39,449 nucleotides of DNA from a virus. Location of the stretch: positions 1-39,449 of IMG/VR virus record IMGVR_UViG_3300025132_000099; one strand, written 5' to 3'. Below, piece by piece: positions 1 to 8,977 of this stretch. Within the stretch, counting starts at the first letter, position 1, and every line of letters starts with the position of its first letter. Both the position numbers and the translations under genes were made by a program. The notes beneath the pieces are model-generated. The model saw only the letters and a list, made by a program, of their open reading frames with translations, had not been told where the DNA came from and did not search any database.

Positions 1-65
1 CCTTTGTGTTCTACGTACTTTCCTATTAGTTTGGTCGCTGGACCTATCAGACTTAGTAGTGCCAT
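1..65 (-). CDS. N-terminus of a small, possibly holin-like protein (partial)
   Basis: An ATG at 65 follows an AAGGA box by seven bases, one of the better ribosome binding sites at this end. The 21 visible codons read MALLSLIGPATKLIGKYVEH and on. This hydrophobic, Gly-containing opening resembles the start of short phage holin-like proteins of the GTA/3TM type. The resemblance is from memory and covers only the N-terminus. The gene runs off the left edge. If the two window ends were adjacent it would close in frame as a 34-residue protein ending PEKKE, but that adjacency is doubtful. Confidence 0.4.
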   Translation of the reverse strand, partial: MALLSLIGPATKLIGKYVEHK

Positions 66-201
66 TTTCTATTCCTTTCAATTTATTCCAACAGTCTTCA
101 CAATAATATTTAAATTTTTCATAATCAAAAGCTGGTTCGTCACAAAACGAACATTTCTTTTTTGATATAACTAATCTCCATGCTTGGTCAAATGTTCTCA
201 T
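1..201 (-). CDS. Zinc-ribbon-like small protein (3' end beyond window)
   Basis: The frame opens with ATG at 201 and stays open to the window edge, giving 67 residues so far. Two CxxC pairs are visible, C17-S-F-C20 and C34-E-D-C37, separated by 13 residues, which is the spacing of a small zinc ribbon. The start overlaps the stop of the preceding gene by four bases (ATGA), so it is probably translated by coupling. The SD is weak and A-rich. Its distal part overlaps another good start at 65 in a different frame, so the true stop is probably just outside the window. No specific function can be given; a small nucleic-acid-binding or adaptor role is only a guess. Confidence 0.55.
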   Translation of the reverse strand, partial: MRTFDQAWRLVISKKKCSFCDEPAFDYEKFKYYCEDCWNKLKGIENGTTKSDRSSDQTNRKVRRTQR

Positions 202-515
202 TTTTCTTTAAAATAAAACTCTTTACCTCCTATCAAACCACAAGATAATCCGTTTGTAAATGTAAAGACTATCAAGAAACTTTTATCTTCTTTACCTTGG
301 TAAAATTCTACAAGTCTATTTTGAGATAAACCCCAACCTACTCGTTCTTTGTTTTCTATTTCAGTAACATCTTTTTTTAAATACTTGGCTTCTGCACATT
401 TGTATGTAATTATTCTTTTGTGATAATAAACTTCAGACTGTAATGTATTTACTATTAAAAAAACACAAATACCTATAATAAAATAATCAAATATATTTCT
501 AAACATTACTTTCAC
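198..515 (-). CDS. Hypothetical single-pass membrane protein
   Basis: 105 residues. Residues about 10-27 (FDYFIIGICVFLIVNTLQ) form one clear transmembrane helix or signal anchor. The remainder is a soluble, mixed-charge domain with two Cys residues (C40 and C92). The topology suggests a short cytoplasmic N-terminus and the bulk outside. It overlaps the oxygenase gene before it by 17 bases and the zinc-ribbon gene after it by four, so it belongs to the same transcript. I do not recognise a family. Given its place near a possible holin gene it could act at the membrane late in infection, but nothing in the sequence proves that. Confidence 0.65.
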   Translation of the reverse strand: MKVMFRNIFDYFIIGICVFLIVNTLQSEVYYHKRIITYKCAEAKYLKKDVTEIENKERVGWGLSQNRLVEFYQGKEDKSFLIVFTFTNGLSCGLIGGKEFYFKEK

Positions 516-975
516 TTTCTTTATACCAACCCGCTACAGTATATCTGGGTTTTTTTTTAACTACTTCAACAGCGTGTGCGTAATACATACCATCAAAAAA
601 AACAGACCTGCCTGTTTTAGGCGTTATTGTGATTCCGTCTTTATATATAAGTCTACCGCCTTCAAAATCATCATTTAAATAAACTATAGATGCAAGAGAA
701 TACCCATGATTTTTCATTGTATGAAAATCCGTGTGCTCTGGTAAATAACTGTTTATTGGAAACTTTACTATTTCAAAATAATCTAAATATGATTTATTAA
801 TTTTACTAGCTTCAATATTTAATTTTCTTTCTAAATTTGGAATTTCATTTTTTTTAAGTAATAAAGGAAATATACTTCTATGTTTTTTTGTCCTACTCAA
901 ATTAGATTCGTAATAATCTATTAAATATATACATTGTGTGCTAGACAAAAAATTTTCATATATAACAGTAATCAT
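499..975 (-). CDS. 2-oxoglutarate/Fe(II)-dependent oxygenase, prolyl-4-hydroxylase type
   Basis: 158 residues. The iron-binding facial triad is visible as H81-T-D83 and H134 (YYAHAV), and R144 (KPRYTVAGWY) is placed to bind the 2-oxoglutarate carboxylate. The strand SLASIVYLNDDFEGG and the segment GRSVFFDG between them are typical of the double-stranded beta-helix core of P4H-like enzymes. Family members hydroxylate protein side chains or small molecules using O2 and 2-oxoglutarate; the substrate here cannot be read from sequence. It overlaps by four bases with a second oxygenase upstream, which follows a methyltransferase, so the three probably act in one modification pathway. Such enzymes are common accessory genes in marine phages. 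Confidence 0.88.
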   Translation of the reverse strand: MITVIYENFLSSTQCIYLIDYYESNLSRTKKHRSIFPLLLKKNEIPNLERKLNIEASKINKSYLDYFEIVKFPINSYLPEHTDFHTMKNHGYSLASIVYLNDDFEGGRLIYKDGITITPKTGRSVFFDGMYYAHAVEVVKKKPRYTVAGWYKESESNV

Positions 976-1526
976 TTCTCAATCTTCACAAAAAAAACAA
1001 GAGTTTTTCGTTGCTCTACATTCCAGTCAATACCAACAGAGTGCGGAATATCTTTTTTATAGAACACACACCTATTTGGTTTAGCCCCAACTATAACACT
1101 TGGCTCTAATTTATTTTCATCACTATAAATTCTTGTTCCATTATTTAATGTGTGATTGTTTAGATACACCACACCAGCATAATCAACATCATTAACAGTA
1201 TCAACATGTATTATACCTTCGTTTTTATTTTTATGAGGTGATTTAATTACTTCTTCTTTGTATGCTTTTCTAAAAAGTATTTTTAAATATTGTATATTAG
1301 TTTTAGTATGCTCTTCAAAAGTATTTTTAAATATAATGTAAGCTTCACTATCATTTATCCAATCTTGTGTTTCATGTACAGGATAACCATGATATCTAGT
1401 TTCATAAAAATCACTTTGCGGTTGGTGCGTAGCAGAGTATTGCATAAATTCAGAAGCCATGTATATACCTGTAAAATTTTGTTCAGAGAAAAAATTATCT
1501 ATTATATTTATCCCTTGTATATTCAT
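972..1526 (-). CDS. Second 2OG-Fe(II) oxygenase
   Basis: 184 residues. The motif H107-V-D109, the later H162 (DIPHSV) and R173 (EQRKTLVFF) give the full 2OG-Fe(II) set, with strands AGVVYLNN and RCVFYKK in the expected places. The N-terminal 100 residues (MNIQGINIIDNFFSEQNF and on) look like the helical cap of phage members of this superfamily. It shares only the catalytic skeleton with its neighbour at 499-975, so the pair are distant paralogs or independent acquisitions rather than a recent duplication. It is coupled to the methyltransferase before it and the oxygenase after it by four-base overlaps. Substrate unknown. Confidence 0.85.
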   Translation of the reverse strand: MNIQGINIIDNFFSEQNFTGIYMASEFMQYSATHQPQSDFYETRYHGYPVHETQDWINDSEAYIIFKNTFEEHTKTNIQYLKILFRKAYKEEVIKSPHKNKNEGIIHVDTVNDVDYAGVVYLNNHTLNNGTRIYSDENKLEPSVIVGAKPNRCVFYKKDIPHSVGIDWNVEQRKTLVFFVKIEK

Positions 1527-2122
1527 AGTACTCTTTTATAAATTAATTTTCTTTCCCCTTCAACAACTGGTTTAAAACCCATTTTACCTTCTAAAAACCA
1601 ACGTACAGTATTAAGGTTCATGGTTTTGTAATCATCTATAATAAGTAAACTATTATCCGTCATACGTTTCATAAAAAAATCTATTTCTTTTTGCACAGCT
1701 TGAGATGTGTGAGGTCCATCTAAATGAACAACTGAATATTGACCTAATAAAAAAGTTTGTCCATCTATGGAAAAAGGATATCCCTCCCCCATAGTTTGAA
1801 AAAAATATTCGTCAGGAAATTCAAAAAAAGCAAACTCTTTATATTTACTTAATTCAGCTACAGTTTGTACCTTCATTTCATCTGTGTAATCGGCAGTATA
1901 CGGAGGTCTATCATCATAATGTTTATAGTTTAAATTACCATAGGGATCTACAGCTATATGTCTATAGTTAACAACGCCTTTGGCAATCACAGCATCCATT
2001 ATAGTTTTTGAACCTAAACCTTTTCGTAAACCTATTTCACAAGTTAAAACTGTGTCTTCCATGTTTAATGTTTCTATTTGCTCTTTTATATACTCGTATT
2101 CAAGTGAATCTCCTTCAATCAT
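1523..2122 (-). CDS. Class I SAM-dependent methyltransferase
   Basis: 199 residues. The Rossmann-type glycine-containing motif I is TCEIGLRKGLGSKTIMDA (about 25-42). The acidic end of strand 2 is HIAVDPYG. The motif near VVHLDGPHTS, followed by LLIIDDYK, matches the strand-4 and strand-5 region of Methyltransf_24-like enzymes seen in glycan and small-molecule modification clusters. The target is not readable. It heads a compact cassette with two 2OG-Fe(II) oxygenases, each joined by four-base overlaps, and overlaps the small gene before it by eight bases. It lacks the NPPY or PCQ motifs of DNA methyltransferases, so a protein, glycan or metabolite substrate is more likely. Confidence 0.78.
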   Translation of the reverse strand: MIEGDSLEYEYIKEQIETLNMEDTVLTCEIGLRKGLGSKTIMDAVIAKGVVNYRHIAVDPYGNLNYKHYDDRPPYTADYTDEMKVQTVAELSKYKEFAFFEFPDEYFFQTMGEGYPFSIDGQTFLLGQYSVVHLDGPHTSQAVQKEIDFFMKRMTDNSLLIIDDYKTMNLNTVRWFLEGKMGFKPVVEGERKLIYKRVL

Positions 2123-2276
2123 GTGACCTCATTTTTTCTATTAGTTTACGTTGATGATAAATTTCTTGTCTTTGTTTTTGAAGATCAGAAAGTTGTTCTT
2201 TTATTTTTTGTGACACACCAACCGTTTTATTAATTTTTATAATTTTTCTTTTAGGAAACGGTATGATAATAGTCAT
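2115..2276 (-). CDS. Small coiled-coil protein, 53 residues
   Basis: The start ATG at 2276 shares one base with the stop of the preceding Lys-rich gene (TAATG), and an AGGA box lies eight bases upstream. The stop overlaps the methyltransferase start by eight bases. The product is basic at the N-terminus (MTIIIPFPKRKIIKINK) and then becomes a charged helix with heptad-like spacing (KIKEQLSDLQKQRQEIYHQR), so an oligomerising role is likely. It is too short to assign to a family. Exact coupling on both sides and complete filling of the gap make it a credible gene. Confidence 0.6.
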   Translation of the reverse strand: MTIIIPFPKRKIIKINKTVGVSQKIKEQLSDLQKQRQEIYHQRKLIEKMRSHD

Positions 2277-3004
2277 TACTTCATTCCTGTAAAACCTTTG
2301 CCTTTTACTTGAATAGGTTTTATTCCTTTTATATCACTACCTTGTACACCATTTTCACGATGAGGACAACCTAAATTTGATAACGCTCCTATTTTTAAAC
2401 CCAAAGCTTTTTGACTAACTTTATTTTTTCTTACTTGTCCCACTAAATTAGATAAAGCTTTTGACATATCTCCAGCACTTACTGTTTTAGGTAAAGGTGC
2501 AACATTACCTCTTTCTTTTGCTCTATCATATGCTCTTTTTTTTATTGGTTGAAGTTTACCTTTTTTCATTTGAACAGTAGGGTAAATTTCTTTATCAGTT
2601 GTAGCAGTTCTCATGGTTTCATTATTTTTAGTAGGTTTCGTTTTAGCATCCACTGCTCTGTTTATAAATGGGTATTTTTTACTTTTTATTAATTTTGCTG
2701 CTTCTGTGTAAGCTTTGCCTGGTTTATCTAGTTTATACAAACCTTGTGGAGTAGGTCCTTTTTTAGGAGGTGGCCCAAAAGCTTTACCAGTTTTTGCTTT
2801 TGGCACTTTATAAGGCATCGGATATAAGTTTTTACCTCCAACACTTCTTTGTTTAGCTTTTACTCTAGCTTTAAACTCAGCCATGGATGGAATTATCTCT
2901 TGTCTAATAGGGTTTTTTTTTGAAGATATGAAAGGTTCAACTATTGATGCTACTTTTGATATTTTACTTATAGTTGAAGACTTTTTTTTAGTCTTTTTTT
3001 TCAT
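2276..3004 (-). CDS. Lys-rich protein downstream of portal
   Basis: 242 residues from the ATG at 3004, preferred over an upstream ATG at 3037 because GAGGT lies seven bases before it. The gene overlaps the portal stop by 17 bases. The protein is very basic (N-terminus MKKKTKKKSSTISKISK; then many KKG, KPTK and KGK clusters), with low-complexity Pro/Lys stretches and a C-terminus ending VKGKGFTGMK. Such composition fits a DNA- or RNA-contacting virion component or a disordered head-assembly factor. No domain is recognised. Its position directly after the portal is where many podoviruses carry scaffold or head-assembly genes, but its charge is opposite to that of a typical scaffold. Confidence 0.7.
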   Translation of the reverse strand: MKKKTKKKSSTISKISKVASIVEPFISSKKNPIRQEIIPSMAEFKARVKAKQRSVGGKNLYPMPYKVPKAKTGKAFGPPPKKGPTPQGLYKLDKPGKAYTEAAKLIKSKKYPFINRAVDAKTKPTKNNETMRTATTDKEIYPTVQMKKGKLQPIKKRAYDRAKERGNVAPLPKTVSAGDMSKALSNLVGQVRKNKVSQKALGLKIGALSNLGCPHRENGVQGSDIKGIKPIQVKGKGFTGMK

Positions 3005-5315
3005 TTTGTTTACCTCGAAGTATGTTAACTTTTTCATCAGCTACTCGAATACGCTCACTAGACGCAAATTCAGCGTCTTCTCTTTTCATTTTCTCTAAAT
3101 CTATCTTTTCTTCAAATTCTTCACTCTTTCTGTCTTCAGTTTCTGCAAATTCTTGTGCTCTTCTTTGTAAATCTAAGGCTCGTAAATCAATTTCTCTTTC
3201 TTTTAGAGCTACTAATGGATCTTTTTTAGTATTTCCAGACTCTAACTCTTCATAAGCTTGTACTAATTCCGAAATTTGCTTAGCAATTAAAGAATCGGAC
3301 ACGTGTTCAAAGTTTTGAGGATCATTTTTAGACATTTCCACTAAATTTTGGTCGTTTTGTATTTCTAACAACACCATTGCACGTGCTTTAAAAGATATAT
3401 GTTCCATAATATGTGCTTGTAACACAGCATAAACCTGAGGATTTATGTTTACCATCCTTGTTTTCATAAAAGATAAATGAGATCTAATGTGTGCTTCATG
3501 ATCTTGTTGCATAAAAGCTTGTAAAGGTATGCCTTTCATCGCATTACTATTCTCTATAGCTGGATCTAAAGGAATTGGTTTTGGAGCAGGCTTCAATAAA
3601 CTATCAATCTGTTTAGTTCCTAAAGCTTCATAAACTCTATAATACGCCTCCCTCATATCGTGCATCTGTGGTGCACTTGATGCTACCTGCAACTGAGTCT
3701 GTGCTAAGGTGAACCTTTGAGACAGTGAAAAAACATCAGGATCAGCTACAGGTAAAACATCTACTTCTGGACCAAAGTCCATCATTTTAACAAATCTATT
3801 GCCACCATACACCGCATAGGGATATACGGGAGGGAGGTAGGTGCCAAATACATTTGCCAAAAGCTTAAATTCTTGACGCATAGAATAATAACAACGCTTG
3901 TGAATAGCACTCATGACTCTTGAACCACGTTCAAGTAAAGCTAAGGTGCTACCGACTGCTCTGTTTTGTTTATCATTACCAGTTTGTAAATCAGCTATAG
4001 CAGCAAATCTTTGACCTGCTTGTACCACAAACCCTAATAAAGAAAATAAAGTCTGACTAGGATCTTTAAAAGGTAATAACATAAATTGATCTTTAATATT
4101 TCCACCCGGAGCATCTACATCTCTAAACTCTCCTGGTTGAAAAGGTTGTTCATCATCACGTACTCTAATACCACGGGATTTAAATCCTGCTGGTAGGTTA
4201 CTTAAAGTTCCTGCATCTAGCAATTGTCTAAGTGCTGCGGTTGCCGCTCTAGATAATCCTCCTATCATATGTATCAATCCAAACCCATAAAATCCCAAAC
4301 CAGGTAAAAATTTGAAATGAACAAAATAATCTTGTCTTTTATAAGTAACATCATCTTGTTTGTAATTTCTATAAATAGATAATATCTCTTGCGAACCTTC
4401 ATCGATTGTCACTATATATGGTACTTTTACATTCTTTAAATCTTCATCAACTTCATACTCTTCTAAATCTAAATCTACGTGCATCTCTAAAATATTAAAT
4501 TGATAGTCGCTATCTTCGGTATTGTTGACACCATCTAATTGATCGTATTTATCCTGCACTTCACTGTCGTCAGATCTAGATGGAAGTATTTCTATGTCTC
4601 TGTAAAAACCTGCTCTTTGTTTTTTTAAAATATCGTTTTCACTCATTTTTAAAATGTGTGTTACACGATCACAATCTTTTAAATCCGTTGCGTAGTAAGG
4701 AACCACTAAGTCTTCAGCGGGCACAAATTTACTTACTGCTCTTTGCATCATATCATCAAAGTAAACTTTTTTAAAAGTTGAACCAGCAAGAGGAAGATAA
4801 AACAACATTTGATCAAACTCAGGAGTATATTCTTCCATCTTGTCCATCAACATATAGTTCATATACTCTTTTACTCTTTGTGCTTGTTGTTCTCTTTGTG
4901 GTGTACGCTCTCCAATAACTTGTGTTTTAACTGGACCATTAGCAGGTAATAATTCTTTATATGCTTGTGCTTGAAATTGTGTTACTGCCTCTGCTAGTAA
5001 TGGATGCGTTACCGAACTTGCTCCTGCAAAAGGTCTGCTTTCTTCAGAGTATTTAAATCCTAATAAATCTAAACCTTTTATGTAAGATTGTTCCCAATCA
5101 TTTCTTGATTCTTTGTCTTTTCTATAATCTGCAAGTAAATCATTTGCCATTCTTCCAAGAACTCTTTCATCAATTTGCTCTGCTAAATTAGAAAAAAATT
5201 CAATAGCTTGTTGCTCTTGCGAAAAATCTTGAGCTGGTTCTTCTTGTACTGGTTCCTCTTCGACTTCTATTTCAGGAACTTCCAATTCCTCTTGTGTAGT
5301 TTCTTCTTGTATCAT
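2988..5315 (-). CDS. Portal protein, P22-like
   Basis: 775 residues, within the long range typical of P22-type portals. It begins with an acidic tail rich in Glu, followed by the segment SRPFAGASSVTHPLLAEAVT at about 95-115, which is characteristic of marine podovirus portals. A stem and clip region follows, then a long Lys/Glu-rich helical C-terminus (about 690-770, coiled-coil barrel-like). The product forms the dodecameric ring at the capsid vertex through which DNA is packaged and leaves, and is the docking site for the terminase. It overlaps the gene before it by four bases and the one after by 17. The long charged C-terminal helix would match the barrel that extends into the capsid. Confidence 0.9.
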   Translation of the reverse strand: MIQEETTQEELEVPEIEVEEEPVQEEPAQDFSQEQQAIEFFSNLAEQIDERVLGRMANDLLADYRKDKESRNDWEQSYIKGLDLLGFKYSEESRPFAGASSVTHPLLAEAVTQFQAQAYKELLPANGPVKTQVIGERTPQREQQAQRVKEYMNYMLMDKMEEYTPEFDQMLFYLPLAGSTFKKVYFDDMMQRAVSKFVPAEDLVVPYYATDLKDCDRVTHILKMSENDILKKQRAGFYRDIEILPSRSDDSEVQDKYDQLDGVNNTEDSDYQFNILEMHVDLDLEEYEVDEDLKNVKVPYIVTIDEGSQEILSIYRNYKQDDVTYKRQDYFVHFKFLPGLGFYGFGLIHMIGGLSRAATAALRQLLDAGTLSNLPAGFKSRGIRVRDDEQPFQPGEFRDVDAPGGNIKDQFMLLPFKDPSQTLFSLLGFVVQAGQRFAAIADLQTGNDKQNRAVGSTLALLERGSRVMSAIHKRCYYSMRQEFKLLANVFGTYLPPVYPYAVYGGNRFVKMMDFGPEVDVLPVADPDVFSLSQRFTLAQTQLQVASSAPQMHDMREAYYRVYEALGTKQIDSLLKPAPKPIPLDPAIENSNAMKGIPLQAFMQQDHEAHIRSHLSFMKTRMVNINPQVYAVLQAHIMEHISFKARAMVLLEIQNDQNLVEMSKNDPQNFEHVSDSLIAKQISELVQAYEELESGNTKKDPLVALKEREIDLRALDLQRRAQEFAETEDRKSEEFEEKIDLEKMKREDAEFASSERIRVADEKVNILRGKQNEKKD

Positions 5316-6115
5316 AATAATTTAGTAGGTTTGTTTTTTCCTAATTTACATTTAGCTTTTACAGTACCACCAACTTTCATGTAGCCCATTCTATTTCTAA
5401 CTGCTTTTGGTAGATTTGGCAAACCTTTATTGTCAGCAGGAATTGGTTTTAGTTTTTTCATACCACCCTTTTTCATTGGTAAATTTAATAAAATGTCTTT
5501 GCCTATCTCTACAGCTTCGGGAGCTAGTAAAATCGTATCACGAACTCTTTTAATTTTTTTTAAGGTAGAATCTTTCTTTTTCTTACTTGCTGTGCCACCA
5601 GATTTTTTCTTTATGGGTGTAACTTTTTTTAATGCTTTATCTGCTTCTTCTATTGTTAGACTTTTTGGAATTTTTCCTCCATAAATCTTTTTTAATTTTT
5701 CCATATTCTTAACAAAGTCTTTACCTTTTCTAATACCACCTTTGTTATATGATTCAAACTCGTAGTCAGGTCTTTTAGTTTTTTTGTAATTTTCATAAGA
5801 AGTGTGCATCCTTGTTCTTTTAGAAGGTTGTCCGTAACCTGGTTCAATATCTTCTGTTGGATTTTTTCTTTTTCTTTTCTGTAAAACCACATTTTTAAAT
5901 TGTGCAAATTTATCCCTTACTTTTCCTGAAACACTTTTTTTAAATCTTTTGGTTGGCACTGGTACATTATATTTTTTACCTTCACGCAAAAAACCTGCTC
6001 CTATTTTACTATCTAACATTCCTTGTACTCTTTTGGTAGTGTATTTTTTAGCTTTTTTTGCTATCTTTTTTGTAGGTTCTTTAACAAAAGCTAAAGTAGT
6101 CTTATATTTGCCCAT
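5312..6115 (-). CDS. Lys-rich protein upstream of portal
   Basis: 267 residues, strongly basic throughout, beginning MGKYKTTLAFVKEPTKKIAKK. Clusters such as KKRKRK, KKKKKDS-type runs and two KGG/KKGG motifs (NKGGIRKGKDF, MKKGGMKKLK) are scattered over low-complexity sequence. The C-terminus carries GYMKVGGTVKAKCKLGK. It shares composition, not clear alignment, with the Lys-rich protein on the other side of the portal and with the repeat protein at 30003-30449. ATGA coupling to the portal gene argues for matched expression. A virion DNA-binding role is plausible but inferred only from charge and location. Confidence 0.7.
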   Translation of the reverse strand: MGKYKTTLAFVKEPTKKIAKKAKKYTTKRVQGMLDSKIGAGFLREGKKYNVPVPTKRFKKSVSGKVRDKFAQFKNVVLQKRKRKNPTEDIEPGYGQPSKRTRMHTSYENYKKTKRPDYEFESYNKGGIRKGKDFVKNMEKLKKIYGGKIPKSLTIEEADKALKKVTPIKKKSGGTASKKKKDSTLKKIKRVRDTILLAPEAVEIGKDILLNLPMKKGGMKKLKPIPADNKGLPNLPKAVRNRMGYMKVGGTVKAKCKLGKNKPTKLL

Positions 6116-6142
6116 TTTGTGCCTCCATGAATAAGTAATAGT

Positions 6143-8977
6143 TTACCATCTAAAACCAGATCTTACTAGACCCCCTTTGAAGTATCCCGTAGTTGGTAAA
6201 TCTAACATATCATTAGGAATAGGTAAAGCTAGAAACTCATCATACAAATCAGGGTTAGGTCTTCCATTTTTTAGCTTGTCGATTTTTACTACTGTCAAAT
6301 CTCCCATGTCTCCCTCAAAAAACTTTTTAAATGAACGATATGCTCGCACAGCTTCTTCTTCAGTCTTATAAGCAGCAAAGTGTTCTCGGTAATCTAAAGC
6401 ATTTGGAAATAAAAAATCCTCTCCTGTCGCTCTTCTAAAATCCGAAGATTCTTGTGCTCCTTTAACAAATACAAGTTTAAAAGGTTTATCTGGGTCAGAT
6501 CGAGCAACCTCTTTTTTCTCAAGTTTTACTCCATATTGTTTTGCAAATTTTTCCATTGCTCTTACGATAGTAGATTTTTTATTTGGTAAACCCACGGTTT
6601 CTCCATTAGGTTTTTTGTATCCTGCAGCTCCGTCTTGACCACCATATTGAATCCAGTTAGGGTTTTTATTCATACCACGTTTTCGACCATGTAAAAATTC
6701 TACTGGGTACACTCCTATATGCGTAACATCAGGTATCTCATTAGCAGCAAGTTTCGCATAAGTTTTTACTGAGTGATCTGATATACCTTGCATACTAGAT
6801 AACGGTAAATAAGGAAAGCTTTTTGCTTGCCCACTTTCTTGATAGTTTTTTAATATATCATCGCTTCTTCCAGAAAATGTTTTTCGCATAACTTTTTCTT
6901 CCACCAACGCATCTAACAATAACTCTTTGTATTGTTTTGATTGTGTATCTGTAAGTAATCCTTGTTCTACTCGTAAGTCATCTAACTCATCGAGTCTTTT
7001 TCTAATTTCATTAACTTTAATATTACTTGCTTCTAATCCAGTTTCCGCAGTTTTTGTAAAAAACTCAGCATTAAAAGGATTGATTCTTTCTTGTCCTTGT
7101 CTTTTTAACTCTCGCAACGCTTGACTAAAGTCTCCTTGCAACTCGTTAATCATCAAAATACTATCACCATTTGCCATTTTTTGTGTGGTGTACCTTGAAA
7201 AATATAAAGGATTTACTTGTAATCTAGTCATTTCATTACCCGTAGATGGCATTTTTCCTGGTGTTTGTCCAGCTATTCTTTCCATACCTTTTTCTACATT
7301 TTTAGAATTCGTTCTAGATAAATGTGTTCCATGAAAATGATTGTGTTTGTTTTCAAGTGCATTAAAAAAACCTTTTGTATGTTCAGGTAAATTTAAAATA
7401 ATTTCTCCGTATCTATCTTCACCTCCTATAGCGTAACTTGCATAACTTCGATATGCTGGAGCTAACCTCTGATCTGAGGCTTTCATATAAGAATCAAATA
7501 ATTTGTCTTCGTTTTTTCGTACTGTTTTAAAAGCTTTTAATAGTTGGTCTGGAAATTCTTGTGTTGATTTAGGTATTTCTGCACCTTTGTTATACGCCAT
7601 ATCAAAAAGATTGTTCGATCTTCTTTTTAAATCTTCTATAGTTTGTTTGACTGCTCTTTCAACTGTTGCTCTATGATCGTCTCTTAATTTACCTCCCGTG
7701 GTTTTAAACATTTTTACATATGATAAATAATCCATAGGAGTATATCCTGATTCTTGTGCAAATCGATTTAATTTATTATAATTTAAGGCACGCCCGTCTA
7801 TGAGTTCTTGTGGCATTTCTGCATGTTTGTGTAAGCCGTCTGTTATAGATATGTGTCTACTAATTCGTGCTAACCCGTTCAAATAACTATCTAGTCCTTT
7901 TCTTATATTTGCAGTATCCGCCTCTGTGTATCCACTAACATCTCTTCCTTGTGCATCTTTGCCTGTTACTTTTTTAAATCTTTTATCATTTCTAATAAAA
8001 CTAGCGATGTTTTCAAATTCTTTGTCAACAAGTTTTTGCAAAGTCATATACGCATCTTCTACTGTTTCTATACCTTTTTCTAATGATTTTTCTTGATTAT
8101 CTAAATATCGAAGATGTGTAGCACGTACGTGATACAAAGGATTGTTTTCTACCAAATTTACTAAATCTCTTTTTGATAATTTCACTCCTCTGTCTTGAGC
8201 GGCTTTTAAATAACCTCCAACAATTTTATCTTTTTTACCAGTGGCTATTTCTGTTTTTAATTGTTTTTTTAAAGTGTTTACATACTCATCCATTTGTTTT
8301 ACACCAAACCTTTGACGTAGTTTATCTAAAGCATATACAATTTGTGGATCATCCATTGTAGTTAAATCTTCTATAATCTCTTGGTTTAACTGTCCTTGTG
8401 TTTTAAATAAATTGGAATCATCAATCTCTTGTTGCTTTATCGATAAATCCATTTTATCTAAACGTGCATCGGTAGTGCTGTTCACTGATTTGTTCATACG
8501 TCTCTTAATCCATTTCACCCATTCATCGGCAGTCAACGGTTCGTTTTTTGGATGAGCTATAATCTGTTGACGCAGAACCGATGATCTTGGAACAATAGAC
8601 GTTGTATTTTTTTTAAAGTCTTGTATCTTTCCTAAATTTGTAAACGTGTCTGATGTGTCTGGCACATAGGTTTCATCTTTAGGAACTATTTTTTGTAAAG
8701 GTTTATTTTCTGCATCGAGTTGTAATGCAGCAGAGTCTCTCTTAATCGCTTTTATTTTTTGTAACTCTTCAAAACTTAATCGTTCTTCCACTTGTTGTTC
8801 CGTGGGCACAAGCTCCTTTTGTACTGGCACAAGCTCCTTTGAAAAAACATCAATATCATCCACAGATGTGGGAGCTGTTTCTTTTGGAGTAGTTGCTTTT
8901 TGAACGGCTGGTTTAATTTTTTCTTTGATTAACGAGCCAAGTCCCTCGGCTAATTTTTTAAAAATTGAACTAGCCAT
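6143..8977 (-). CDS. Large polyvalent-like phage protein (ELQxDxxQ-type region)
   Basis: 944 residues from ATG 8977; the in-frame opening at 8998 would need TTG and is less likely. Residues about 1-150 are Pro/Lys/Glu-rich and probably flexible. About 515-640 contains YGEIILNLPEH, HNHFHGTHLS and LMINELQGDFSQALRE, resembling the YxExxLxLP...HF...H...ELQSDW-Q signature shared by large phage polyvalent proteins. A later segment (about 725-760, SDHSVKTYAKLAANE) fits the helix that follows it. The C-terminus is GYFKGGLVRSGFRW. These proteins are thought to be carried in virions and delivered to the host, with undefined biochemistry. The gene lies between the winged-helix-like gene and the portal module; its start overlaps a 28-residue gene by eight bases. 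Confidence 0.72.
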   Translation of the reverse strand: MASSIFKKLAEGLGSLIKEKIKPAVQKATTPKETAPTSVDDIDVFSKELVPVQKELVPTEQQVEERLSFEELQKIKAIKRDSAALQLDAENKPLQKIVPKDETYVPDTSDTFTNLGKIQDFKKNTTSIVPRSSVLRQQIIAHPKNEPLTADEWVKWIKRRMNKSVNSTTDARLDKMDLSIKQQEIDDSNLFKTQGQLNQEIIEDLTTMDDPQIVYALDKLRQRFGVKQMDEYVNTLKKQLKTEIATGKKDKIVGGYLKAAQDRGVKLSKRDLVNLVENNPLYHVRATHLRYLDNQEKSLEKGIETVEDAYMTLQKLVDKEFENIASFIRNDKRFKKVTGKDAQGRDVSGYTEADTANIRKGLDSYLNGLARISRHISITDGLHKHAEMPQELIDGRALNYNKLNRFAQESGYTPMDYLSYVKMFKTTGGKLRDDHRATVERAVKQTIEDLKRRSNNLFDMAYNKGAEIPKSTQEFPDQLLKAFKTVRKNEDKLFDSYMKASDQRLAPAYRSYASYAIGGEDRYGEIILNLPEHTKGFFNALENKHNHFHGTHLSRTNSKNVEKGMERIAGQTPGKMPSTGNEMTRLQVNPLYFSRYTTQKMANGDSILMINELQGDFSQALRELKRQGQERINPFNAEFFTKTAETGLEASNIKVNEIRKRLDELDDLRVEQGLLTDTQSKQYKELLLDALVEEKVMRKTFSGRSDDILKNYQESGQAKSFPYLPLSSMQGISDHSVKTYAKLAANEIPDVTHIGVYPVEFLHGRKRGMNKNPNWIQYGGQDGAAGYKKPNGETVGLPNKKSTIVRAMEKFAKQYGVKLEKKEVARSDPDKPFKLVFVKGAQESSDFRRATGEDFLFPNALDYREHFAAYKTEEEAVRAYRSFKKFFEGDMGDLTVVKIDKLKNGRPNPDLYDEFLALPIPNDMLDLPTTGYFKGGLVRSGFRW

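Noticed and set aside
5692-5907. 71-residue frame inside the Lys-rich gene
   Set aside because: It lies on the same strand but out of frame within a well-supported gene, has no SD and consists of translated low-complexity DNA.
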